Origin: Heloderma charlesbogerti
Taxonomy: Eukaryota > Chordata > Lepidosauria > Squamata > Helodermatidae
NCBI GenBank assembly: GCA_026122225.1
Contig: JANEZZ010001845.1
Location: 248,001 to 312,000 of the forward strand
Length of the DNA stretch: 64,000 nucleotides
Direction of reading: 5' to 3'
In this document: one piece after another, positions 55,310-63,924 of the stretch
Position numbering within the stretch: the first letter of the stretch is position 1
Layout of the letters: every line of letters starts with the position of its first letter
Notes under the pieces: model-generated
Told to the model about the DNA's origin: nothing
The model's database searches: none
The model's input: the letters and a program-made list of their open reading frames with translations, nothing else
Position numbers and translations under genes: made by a program

Positions 55310-55730
55310 CTGATCCCGAAGCTTGCTTCACGGTGGGGGGGAGGCACTCCGTCCCTCCCCCGAAATTCTGGCTGGGGGGAGGTGCCCCATCCCTCCCTGC
55401 CAAAATTCTGGCCGGGGGGGAGGCGCCCCATCCCTCCGGCCGCGAAATGTCGTCTCCTGCTGGGACGCAAATGGTGGCGGCCATAGCCACCGCCGTTTGC
55501 GTCCCTGCAGTCAGCCATGATAGGCTACGTAAATGTTTACGTAGCCTATCAGGGCTGACTTTAAAAAAAAAAAAAGCACGTACGCAAATGGCTATTTGCG
55601 TTGCCCTTATTTTCACCGTAGTCTACGAAAATGTTTATGTAGACTACACGTGCCAAAATAAGGAACGCAAATGGCGGCGCCCATGGGCGCCGCCATTTAC
55701 GTACGTGCTTTTTTTTTTTTTCCAAAGTCA

Positions 55731-55943
55731 GCCATGATAGGCTACGTAAACATTTACGTAGCCTATCACGGTGTTTTTAAAAAATCTAGCCATGATAGGC
55801 TACGTAAACATTTACGTAGCCTATCACGGTGTTTTTAAAAAATCTAGCCATGATAGGCTACGTAAACATTTACGTAGCCTATCACGGTGTTTTTTAAAAA
55901 TCTAGCCATGATAGGCTATGTAAATCTTTACGAAGCCTATCAC
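55731..55943. repeat. Tandem array of four 58-bp hairpin units
   Basis: Units start at 55731, 55789, 55847 and 55905. Each contains TGATAGGCTACGTAAA, two loop bases and the mirror arm, then CGGTGTTTTTAAAAAATCTA. Units 1-3 are almost identical and unit 4 has several changes (TAAATCTTTACGAAGCC), so the array is recent and probably grew by slippage or unequal exchange. A fifth, separate hairpin of the same type is at 55513. Confidence 0.93.
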
Positions 55944-56084
55944 GTTTGTTTGTTTGTTTGTTTGTTTTTACTTGGAAATGGTGGCTGCGGCCGCTGGTCG
56001 GAAGACCAGCCGCCGCCGCCACTGCCGCCGGAGCCGCCGCCGAACCACCGCCAGAGCCGCCGCCGCCAGGGACATTCGACCAAG

Positions 56085-56090
56085 GTAAGT
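56085..56090 (+). promoter_or_regulatory. Outward 5' splice-site-like motif, copy C right end
   Basis: The plus strand reads CCAAG|GTAAGTCC immediately after a (GCC)-rich block and points out of the right end. The arrangement looks like a CpG-island first exon, but transcription is not shown. Confidence 0.45.
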
Positions 56091-56209
56091 CCCGTCCTGG
56101 GGGGGCGGGGGGGAGCAGACCGTTTCTCCACCAATTTCAGGGGGCTGAATGCGCTGGCATTCGGCCTCCCCAAGATTCGTGGAGAAATTCTCTGACATCC
56201 CTATCAGAT

Positions 56210-57056
56210 ACTGTTATTATTATTCTATTCGATCCATTGGTCTTTAACAATTTTTTAATGTGAGATCCCTTGTGAAGGCTTCCCCTAAAATGCAGGTTAG
56301 AAATTAAACAAGCAAATATATATATAAAAACAAACTTTGGCATTCTCTCACACATATTATTATGGGAATTAGTGAGATTACAGAAGACAGGTGTGGCACT
56401 CAGGAAGAACGCAGATATTACAAGAGCACATAATGCCCATTGACTCATATACACATGACAACATAGAGGAAAGCTTTCTGGTGTGGGTTGGACATGCAAC
56501 TCTATGCTTTTTTTGGAGGAGCTGGACCTCTAAAACAGCCCCATTCCCTTGGCTTTCTCCCAGAGCATACTTGCCATGCTAAAAACTTCATTTAAAAAAA
56601 AACCCTAGGGAAAAGAACAAAACCATGGACTATTATTTCTCTAATGCAGAAAGCTTTCCACTTTTCTCCTTGCAAAGAGCTTTTTTCTGCTGTCATATTC
56701 TCTTTGTGGTTCAGGACAGATTTCAGCAAGTGACTGCTTCTGAATTCTCGGCTGGCTTTTCCTTTTTTTCATGGGGAAGATTAGCAGGTTGGGCCATGGG
56801 ATATTAGCTCTGGAGAAATACAAATGGGAATGGTGGCTGGGCCTAAACCAATTGAAAGCACTGCTCCTGCAAGGAAGAGCAGGTAGCAGATTCATTCCAT
56901 GCAGAAGGGAATGAAGAGACTGAACTTGGCCAAGGTTAGGGGTGGAATCTTAGTGGGCTAGGATGCCCAGTCAGAGTTCCACTCTGTTTTCCACACCACC
57001 AACCCAGACACAATGGCTGGGATCAACAGAGACCCAAACATGTAATACACCATGGA
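56210..57056. other. Unassigned noncoding stretch
   Basis: No gene or named repeat. A-run at 56592-56601; otherwise ordinary. Confidence 0.3.
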
Positions 57057-57262
57057 CAGGGATGTACAAGTGTCTTTGCAGTTTGCAAATCATCAGAACA
57101 TGCCCCGTTTGATACCCTGAAGGAAAACAGGATTGCTTTTTTTGGAAGAAGCTCACACATTCCCGAACTTGCAATTGCATTCAAAAGTGCGTAATTGGGG
57201 GGGGGGGATGCACACTCCAAAAATTGTATATTTCCCCAAAAATATGCTTTAGTCAATGCATA
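57057..57262. mobile_element. hAT MITE left part
   Basis: Begins CAGGGATGTACAAGTGTC and holds CAAATCATCAGAACATGCCC and TTGCAATTGCATTCAAAAGT. The right end is lost where the next LINE tail begins. Confidence 0.45.
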
Positions 57263-57343
57263 TTTTTTTAGTTAACTTCTGTAAACCACCCAGGGAGCTT
57301 TGGCCATGGGGCCGTGTAGAAATAATGATGGTGATGATGATGA
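57263..57343 (+). mobile_element. L2-like LINE 3' end with (GAT)n tail
   Basis: TTCTGTAAACCACCCAGGGA, GCTTTGGCCATGGGGCCGTG, TAGAAATAATG, then GAT repeats. The tail merges directly into copy D of the hairpin element. Confidence 0.68.
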
Positions 57344-57435
57344 TGATGGCAGAATGTGCAATCGGCCCCCTGAAATCCGTGGCAGAACGAAGCCCCCGCA
57401 CCCCCCCGCCCCACGAGAGGCGCGCGAAATGGATC

Positions 57436-57441
57436 ACTTAC
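57436..57441 (-). promoter_or_regulatory. Outward 5' splice-site-like motif, copy D left end
   Basis: The minus strand reads GCAG|GTAAGTGATCC, pointing out of the left end, at the same relative place as in copies B and C. Confidence 0.45.
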
Positions 57442-57825
57442 CTGCTGCCATCCGTGCTGACTTGCAAATGGCGACTGCCCTGAAGCCGCCATTCGCTTCT
57501 TCATCATAGCCGTGACAGGCTACGTAAGTATTTATGTAGCCTATCAAGGCAAGCCAAAAAAACAAAACAAAAACAGCATATACAAATGGCAGCGGCTACG
57601 GCAGCCGCCATTTGCATTCCCTATTTTTCGCCGTTTTAGCCTACGTAAATATTTACGTAAGCTATTATGGCGGGGGGGAAAGGAACTCAAATAGCGCCCA
57701 CTACGCTATTTGCGTTCCCCTTTTTTTTGCCGTAATAGCCTACGTAAATATTTATGTAGGCTAAAACGGCAAAAAATAGGGAATGCAAATGGCAGCCACC
57801 GCAGCTGCCACCATTTGCGTACGCT

Positions 57826-57857
57826 GTTTGTGTGTGTGTGTATGTGTGTGTGTGTTT
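57826..57857. repeat. (GT)n repeat inside copy D
   Basis: GTGTGTGTGTATGTGTGTGT. It sits between a type II and a type I hairpin. Confidence 0.85.
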
Positions 57858-58581
57858 TGGCTTGCTGTGATAGGATACGTAAATACTTACGTAGCCTATC
57901 ACGGCAGCTTCTCTGGACGCAAATGGCGGCTGCTACGGCGGCCACCATTTGCTTCCCCAGCAGCCCGTCCGTGGACGGCCCTGGCCAGCGGCCCCGCAGA
58001 GCCGCCACAGAGTGGAGCAGGCTCAGGGAGGATTCCAGGGGGAGGAATGGCACGCCTCCCCCCCACCGCGAATCCAAGCTGCGAAAAGGTTGACTTTCGT
58101 ACATCCCTAGCCGTGATAGGCTACGTACGTATTTTTAAAAACTTAGGGGGGGGGAACGCAAATGGCGGTGGCTATGGCGGCCACCATTTGCGCCCCTGTC
58201 TTTTGCCATAATAGGCTACGAAAATATTTACGTAGCCTATCAAGGCAAAAAAAAAAAAGGAATGCAAATGGTGGCAGCCATAGCCGCCACGATTTGCGTT
58301 CCTTTTTTTTTTTGCCGTGATAGGCTAGGTAAATATTTACGTAGCCTATCACAGCAAAATACAGGGATGCAAATTGCGGCTATGGCGGCTGCCATTTACG
58401 TCCCTGTGCAGGCTGCCCGGCGGCCGGATGTCCGGCTGCGGGCAGCCGGAGCCGGCCAGCGGCTTCATGGAGTCGCCGCGGAGCGGAGCCAGCAGGGGAG
58501 AATTTCGGGGGGAGGGACAGAGCGCCTCCCCCCCACTGAATGTCACCCTTCGAAAAGGTACATGACTTTCGTACATCCCTA

Positions 58582-59130
58582 GAAATTTGAAGTGCTTAAT
58601 TCATTGGCCAAGCAAAGTGAGACCTGAGGCTTAGCTTACGCTATCTGGCATTCTGTGTTTGCAGTAATTGTTGCCAGAGTGTAAGCAGGCAGAGAGCAAA
58701 AGTTATGCACTGTAGATGCTACTGTTGCTAGGGCAGCCACTTATGAATTGCCCAAACAAAGGAAATGCATCACTACAAAGGCAGGAAACCAATCTGCACA
58801 TGCTCATTTATATGAATAGATGTAAATCTGGAACTCGCTATTATCATTTGAACAGGAATACAGTGCATCTCACCATAGTGTGGAAGATAGTGATGACCTG
58901 TGTGCATTGCTCTATCAGCTGTCCAGGTGCTGTTGATGAGCAACTTCAAGGACCTTTAGGTCTTCCTTCTGAGAGTTCTCTACCTGGGCTTGGGTGGAAC
59001 AGTCCTTCACATACAGGACACCTTCCAAATAGAGGACAGGCTTCTGGCATCCTTTCCGATAAAGGACTGTGCTCTGCAAAAGAGGACACACGGCCACCCT
59101 AGCAGGCAAAGGCTGAGCCTTACCTGGAAG
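58582..59130. other. Unassigned noncoding stretch
   Basis: No gene. 58975-59095 has GGACACCTTCCAAATAGAGG, ATAAAGGACTGTGCTCTGC and AAAGAGGACACACGGCCACC, probably the end of a DNA element built on GAGGACA words. Confidence 0.35.
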
Positions 59131-59599
59131 TAGGGATGTACGAACCCCCCACTTTCTGATCTGGGGGGGTCTGCTGTGGGGCAATTCAGGCCACTAGGGG
59201 CCCTCCAGAGTTGGTGGAGCGGCTCTCCGGCTTCCTACAAAATGTGATACTCTAATGGCAACTGCCATTAGCCTATTGCAGAAAATGTTATGCCATTTGC
59301 AGTGGTAAAGCAGTTACTTTTACCTAAATTGCAGCTTTTTATGGCTGTATTTAGGTAAAAGTAAGTGCTTTAAGGCCACAAATGGTGTACAATATGCTAT
59401 TTACGGCTGTGACTTTCCTGTGATAAGCTAATGGCAGCCACCATTAGCATATTGCATTTCACAGAAAGCTGGAGATCCGCCTCGCAGGAACTCCTTCAGA
59501 CCCAGGAGTGAGTGTGGCTGGTCTGCCACAGACTCTGGAGGCCAGATTCTTTGGAATCTGGCCTCATTTGAGTCTGTGGTGGATTCTCCAGCATCCCTA
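59131..59599. mobile_element. Hairpin hAT-type element, copy E, divergent
   Basis: 469 bp. Ends TAGGGATGTACGAACC and CTCCAGCATCCCTA. CTGGAAG lies directly on both sides (59124-59130, 59600-59606), probably an 8-bp duplication less one C. The subterminal hairpin around GATTCTTTGGAATC matches the one in copy B. The inner palindromes use other words: AATGGCAACTGCCATTAGCC, TTACTTTTACCTAAATTGC with GTATTTAGGTAAAAGTAA, and AATGGCAGCCACCATTAGC. Less GC-rich and probably an older subfamily. The splice-donor motif is decayed (CACTTTCTGATC where copy C has CACTTACCTGATC). Confidence 0.8.
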
Positions 59600-59639
59600 C
59601 TGGAAGCATTTATAATGGATGTTCCAGATACCCTCAACT

Positions 59640-59835
59640 ACAGAGGCTAAACAGGTGGGGACCAGAGACAGGGCCTTTTCAGTAATGGTACCTTCCCAAG
59701 AAACATCCCCCTGGTGCTTTCCCTGATGTCCAGCAGGTGCCAGGTAAAGGCCATCCTATTTTCCTTGCTTTTAATAAAGGCCTTTTTCCAGGCCTTTTTT
59801 AGTCTCTGCGGTTTATTGGAAGGGCCACCTCCACC
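59640..59835 (+). mobile_element. L2-like LINE remnant
   Basis: GACAGGGCCTTTTCAGTAAT, CCAGCAGGTGCCAGGTAAAG and CCATCCTATTTTCC, in the order of L2-like ORF2 ends; broken. Confidence 0.4.
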
Positions 59836-60185
59836 CAGGGATGTCAGGGAACTCCATTTGGGGGGTGGAGTTCAATGAGTTTTCCTAGGTTCAGCCCCCT
59901 GGACTTCATTCTGGTTCCCACTGTGGCACCCCACTCAGTCTGCAACAAGTTGGGCCAGTTCATGGATTTTCCAGGCATTTTGCACTTTTTTCCCCCCCTT
60001 GCAGGTTAAGAAATGTGCGCTAACTGGAGAACCTGCAGGGAAAAATGTGCAAAAAAATTTCCTGGAGTTCTTGGAAAAGCTGAAAGCTCAGCTCGCAAAT
60101 GCAAATCGAGTCATACACCCCATGGAACTCCACTGAGTCAAAAAAAAGAACTGGATTTTCCAGTGACAGCCATCTACCCGTACAA
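59836..60185. other. Unassigned, possible hAT remnant
   Basis: GGGATGTCAGGGAACTCC at 59841 and CATGGAACTCCACTGAGTC at 60121 face one another (GGAACTCCA/TGGAGTTC words), suggesting a decayed DNA element. Confidence 0.3.
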
Positions 60186-60189
60186 GCCC

Positions 60190-60605
60190 CTCTGAGCCCT
60201 GCTCTTGGGCCTGCCAGTAAGGCCCACCAAGTTGGTGGGCACAAGAGATGGGACTTTCTCAGTGATAGCCTCACTGAAATGGAACTCCATTCCATGGGAA
60301 ATTCATTCAACCCCACTGTTGTGAGTTTTTCATGGGTTTTAAAGACCTGGTCATTTACGTCCCATTTTACCTGATTAATTTGAAGTTGGTCCAGGCTTTC
60401 AAAGCTGAGGGGTGTGGGATTGTTGCTGCTTTTCTTTTCTTTTATTTTAAATGAGGTTAGTTTTAGATGATATTGTTATGGATATTGATTTTGTGTTGTT
60501 GTTTATCTTTTTAAGATGATTTTAGTGGATAAGCCGCCTTGAGATGGCTAGCCCTTAAAAGTGGGATATAAATACTGGAAATATATAAGAAAAAAATAAT
60601 AAATA
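60190..60605 (+). mobile_element. L2-like LINE 3' end
   Basis: GAGATGGGACTTTCTCAGTG and AATGGAACTCCATTCCATGG begin it; T-rich UTR follows. The close is AGCCGCCTTGAGATGGCTAG, AAAAGTGGGATATAAATACT and an AATAATAAATAA tail. Confidence 0.6.
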
Positions 60606-60765
60606 ACTTCTGTTTCCTTTGTTGTGGATGTTTTAGCCGCTCTTATTGTTTGTGATTTGATTGTTACAAACATCAATTTTACTTGTTAGCCACCATGAAA
60701 GTAAGGATAAATATATACAGATATATTGAAAGGTGGGCTATAGATACCTAAAATAAGATTAAGCA

Positions 60766-60994
60766 ACCTAATGCGAAGAGAAAACTCTCTGGAAAAGACC
60801 CTGATGCTGGGAAAGACTGAAGGCAAAAGGAGAAGGGGACGGCAGAGGATGAGATGGCTAGATAGCATCACCAATGCAATGAATATGGACTTGAGCCCAC
60901 TCCGGGAGAGAGCACAGGACAGGAAGGCCTGGCGTGCTATGGTCCATGGGGTCACGAAGAGTCGGACACGACTGAACGACTGAACAACAACAAC
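60766..60994 (+). mobile_element. RTE/BovB LINE copy 7, 3' end
   Basis: Last ~229 bases: ACCTAATGCGAAGAGAAAAC to GACTGAACAACAACAACA. The remaining frame is open (MRRENSLEKTLMLGK, ending GVTKSRTRLND) and very like copy 6 (NAMNMDLSPLRER in both). No clear target duplication. Confidence 0.92.
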
Positions 60995-62227
60995 ATGGGA
61001 TCCAGAACTTGGGTGCTTCCAGATGAGGCATTTATGGTGCAACCACCCTGCCCCATTAATGAAATTTTACAGGAGGTCCAGATGACAACATCTTCCACTC
61101 ATAGCCCTCCCACATTTTCCCACTGCTTGTTCTGTCTTTATCTTAACAAAAAATCTGTTAAGGGGAAAGAAAAAGAGCTTCAATAGCTGCACCATGCCTT
61201 CTGATTGGTAGTGCTACAAATTCTTCATCTGAAAACATCCCTAGTCACAAAGTGCCCTTTAACAACTGATAAAAGAACCTTCACTCAAATAATAATGATG
61301 AGCAACTGGTCTGGGGAAATAATTTGAACTTACAGTCAGCTTGATGGAAGTTCAGCATGGGAAAACATTTTGGACATCAGCTAGACATACTTAAGATCCA
61401 TTTCCTTTCCAGTCCATCACAGTGTCACCATTTAAAAAAAAAAAGATCTGAATATACTTGCTTGACCCTACAACACTTATATCTCTTCCTGTCTCTGCTT
61501 GCCAGGTTCTTGCACAGCTGACTAACAGCAGACGGAGCACAGGCTGCTAATGACAACGGAGCATCCATGTCCCTCATGGGACATCAGCAATATTAACTCA
61601 TGAGCTACACCCAAATGAAGCAGGAAAGATGTCCTTGGAGGTGTTGCATTTAAAAGGAAAAGGGAAAGTGTAATGAAATTATTAGAAAATATGAACACAC
61701 TTACAATGCCTGAACATCTGTACAATCAATAAATCATAATGCATTATATCAAAATATGTCATAACAAATGAAATGTGTGACTCATGCTTGAAGTTGTATG
61801 TGGCGTGTTTTCCAGTAATGTATCAAAAAAATGGTTGCCAGTTCTCGACAGTGGACAATTGATTGCATTTCTGTCTGCCCCCCTTTATGCTATCGTAATT
61901 GTGTCAGTTTAGCCACTGTGTCATATGTTTCATTTTCTGGTTCTTCTGTTGTTAGTACCTCCTGTAGTCTCTCTGATGATTAGCTAGGGACCCAAGTGGC
62001 CTTCAGCCTAATTCCATGTGGCCCCCCAACTAATTTCCAAAGCCCTCCGGGTGCGATCAGTTCAGACCCGTGCCAAGGACACCTGCTTCTTGGAAATTCA
62101 TGAATCATCAGCATAAATGGATTTTCCATGCCCTTTTGGCAGCTGATATCACAACACTGGAAGGTTAAACTCTCACCTTCTATAATGCAAGGGACTGAGA
62201 ACCTTATAGCACTTTCAGCAGTGGCGC
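60995..62227. other. Unassigned stretch, possibly single-copy
   Basis: 1.2 kb with no named repeat. 61720-61960 (TAATGCATTATATCAAAATA, GACAATTGATTGCATTTC) has the A/T-rich single-copy look of a conserved noncoding element. Unproven. Confidence 0.3.
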
Positions 62228-62692
62228 TAGCGATGCATAAGACATTTGTTACAGTTTATTTTTATTCAGGATTTAACCAGTTTGCAGCTCCTGGACCGAA
62301 CATGGACTCATACATAATCTACATACGGTTCTCAGCTTGCAAGGTGAGTGATTCACATGCACACGCGCACGCACACACACACCACCACAAAATGTGTTTG
62401 ATAGCATGCGGGCATTTGAAAAAATGTGCATGAAAAATGTGTACTTTTGAAAAATGCACACAAATACACTTTAATTAATGAGAGAAGAATGTGTATGTTT
62501 CAAAGATTCATACAATTGATGCGTACATTTGGAAAAAATATGCAGGAAAATATGCATGGATTTTCACAAAAAAAGAAAAGGAAAAAAAAACCCCAATTCT
62601 TGCAATCTAATACAGACTCAAGTCAGAACGAGCTTTTAGATGAAATTCAGAAAACTTGGTGAGCTCAAATTTTGCTGATTTGCACATCCCTA
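62228..62692. mobile_element. A/T-rich hAT MITE, TAGGGATG type
   Basis: Left end TAGCGATGCATAAG, right end GATTTGCACATCCCTA. Inside: GGACCGAACATGGACTCATA, ATGCACACAAATACAC, AAGATTCATACAATTGATGC. Closely follows 1025-1427. The flanks AGTGGCGC and GGCAGCAT are not convincing duplications. AC-rich patch at 62356-62382. Confidence 0.6.
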
Positions 62693-62699
62693 GGCAGCA

Positions 62700-63012
62700 T
62701 ATAGACACCAGTTTCAAACAGTACAACTTTATGTTGTACTCCTTCCACCGCCAGGTGACGGCCTTTTTATTCCCCCAGTATTTTAGCATTTTAGCTGCCT
62801 AGTCTTTTAGCTTTGGGGTTTTAAATCTATATTTTAAATCTCTGCATTGCTGCTAGATTTTATTCTGGTTGTACTGTTATTTTGTGGTTTTAAGCTTTCA
62901 TGTTTTATATTGTTTTATGCTACACTTTGTGGTTTTAATTTTTGTGAACTGCCCAGAGAGCTTCAGCTATTGGGTGTATGGAAATGAAATGAATGAATGA
63001 ATGAATGAGTGA
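62700..63012 (+). mobile_element. L2-like LINE 3' end with (GAAT)n tail
   Basis: CTTCCACCGCCAGGTGACGG, TTTTAGCATTTTAGCTGCCT and ATCTCTGCATTGCTGCTAGA lead to GAACTGCCCAGAGAGCTTCA and GCTATTGGGTGTATGGAAAT, then GAAT repeats. Same subfamily as 21150 and 26905. Confidence 0.72.
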
Positions 63013-63359
63013 ATGGATATTTATTTGGATATCTGGCTTGCTTTTGTTGATGCTTATGTATAATTGCTACAAAGTTGTATTTTCACATATATGCATTTCG
63101 TATGTATACATTGATAAAGACATATGTAAATCTATGTACTGTATGTATATACCTTTTTTCCTCTCTTCCCCCCTCTTCTTTCTTTTTATAATTTTTGTTT
63201 GTTTTCTTGAAATTTCAAAATTAAAAAATGACTTAAAAACAGACCTGTGCCAAGAGCAAACTGTCTCTTCCATGACAACCCACTGCATGGGGGTGGCAGA
63301 AGGAGAGAGAAAAGAGAGTAGCAAGCAAAAAAGAAAACTCACCCACCTACCTTTAGAGG

Positions 63360-63828
63360 TGCACGGAATTATGCATGGTGTGGAGATTGTGGACAGGGAG
63401 GCATTTTTCTCCCTCTCTCAAAATACTAGAACCCACTGGGGTCATCCCATGAAGCTGATTGTTGGGAGATTCAGGACAGATAAAAGGAAGGACTTCTCCA
63501 CACAGCACAGAGTTGAACTATGGAATTCAATTCTGCAAGATGTAGTGATGGCCACCAATCTGGATGGCTTTAAAAGGGGGGTGGACAGATTCCTGGAGGA
63601 GGAGGCTATCAGTGGCTACCAGTCCTGATGGCTCTATGCTAACTCCATTATCAGAAGCCGTATGCCTATGCACACCAGTTGTTGGGGAACACGGGCGGAA
63701 GGGTGGTGTTGTGCTCATGTCCTGCTTGTGGGTCTCCCATGGGCAGCTGGTTGGCCACTGTCTGAACAGAATGCTGGACTAGATGGACTCTTGGTCTGAT
63801 CCAGCAGGGCTCTTCTGATGTTCTTATG
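63360..63828 (+). mobile_element. CR1 LINE, 3' part with end of ORF2
   Basis: Open to 63628: HGVEIVDREAFFSLSQNTRT, GRFRTDKRKDFSTQHRVELW, NSILQDVVMATNLDGFKRGV, then DRFLEEEAISGYQS and a stop. This is the conserved C-terminus of CR1 ORF2. The UTR has GTTGTTGGGGAACACGGGCG and CAGAATGCTGGACTAGATGG; the end is GGCTCTTCTGATGTTCTTATG. The best-preserved CR1 here. 5'-truncated, so inactive. Confidence 0.87.
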
Positions 63829-63924
63829 TCCTCGCTTTGGCCTGGCCTACCACTAATTTCAGCCCTGCTCACTGCCAACAAAGGAATGTGGCCCTCAGAC
63901 GGAAAATAAGGTTGCCCACCACCT

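Larger units (their letters stand above)
55286..56203. mobile_element. Hairpin (foldback) hAT-type element, copy C
   Basis: 918 bp. Left end TAGGGATGGACGAAAG, right end TCTCTGACATCCCTA; same orientation as copy A. The flanks GTGTATGC and TCAGATAC do not match, so the insertion footprint is lost or the copy is recombinant. Contents from the left: GC-rich block with three GGCGCCCCATCCC-like repeats, a 52-bp palindrome (55509-55560), nested palindromes including a perfect loopless 30-bp one (55669-55698), a tandem array of four hairpins (55731-55943), a (GTTT)n patch, and a GCC/CCG-rich block ending in a splice-donor motif. No protein. Confidence 0.8.
57344..58581. mobile_element. Hairpin (foldback) hAT-type element, copy D, composite
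   Basis: 1.24 kb, the largest copy. The left end is GATGGCAGAATGTGC with its TAGG lost into the (GAT)n tail; orientation as copy B. The right end is GACTTTCGTACATCCCTA at 58581, but the same end also appears inside at 58092-58109, so two units are joined. The interior alternates hairpin type I (GGCTACGTAA-type: 57512, 57637, 57736, 57866, 58208, 58314, and a damaged one at 58113) with type II (GCAAATGGC-type: 57583, 57687, 57783, 57919, 58155, 58262, 58368). A type I/II pair recurs about every 100-130 bp. No target duplication found. Confidence 0.8.

Noticed and set aside
55731..55943. Palindromic 58-bp repeats look like a CRISPR array
   Set aside because: There are no distinct spacers: the sequence between hairpins is the same in every unit. 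The surrounding DNA is vertebrate and carries hAT-type ends.
55970..56100. Protein-coding Arg/Pro- and Ala-rich frames in the GC-rich blocks of copies B-D
   Set aside because: They come from GCC/CGG repeats open in several frames; repeated peptides such as RLRKYLRSLSQ are translations of the hairpins.
55278..56211. Target duplication for hairpin copy C
   Set aside because: GTGTATGC and TCAGATAC share only 3 of 8 bases.
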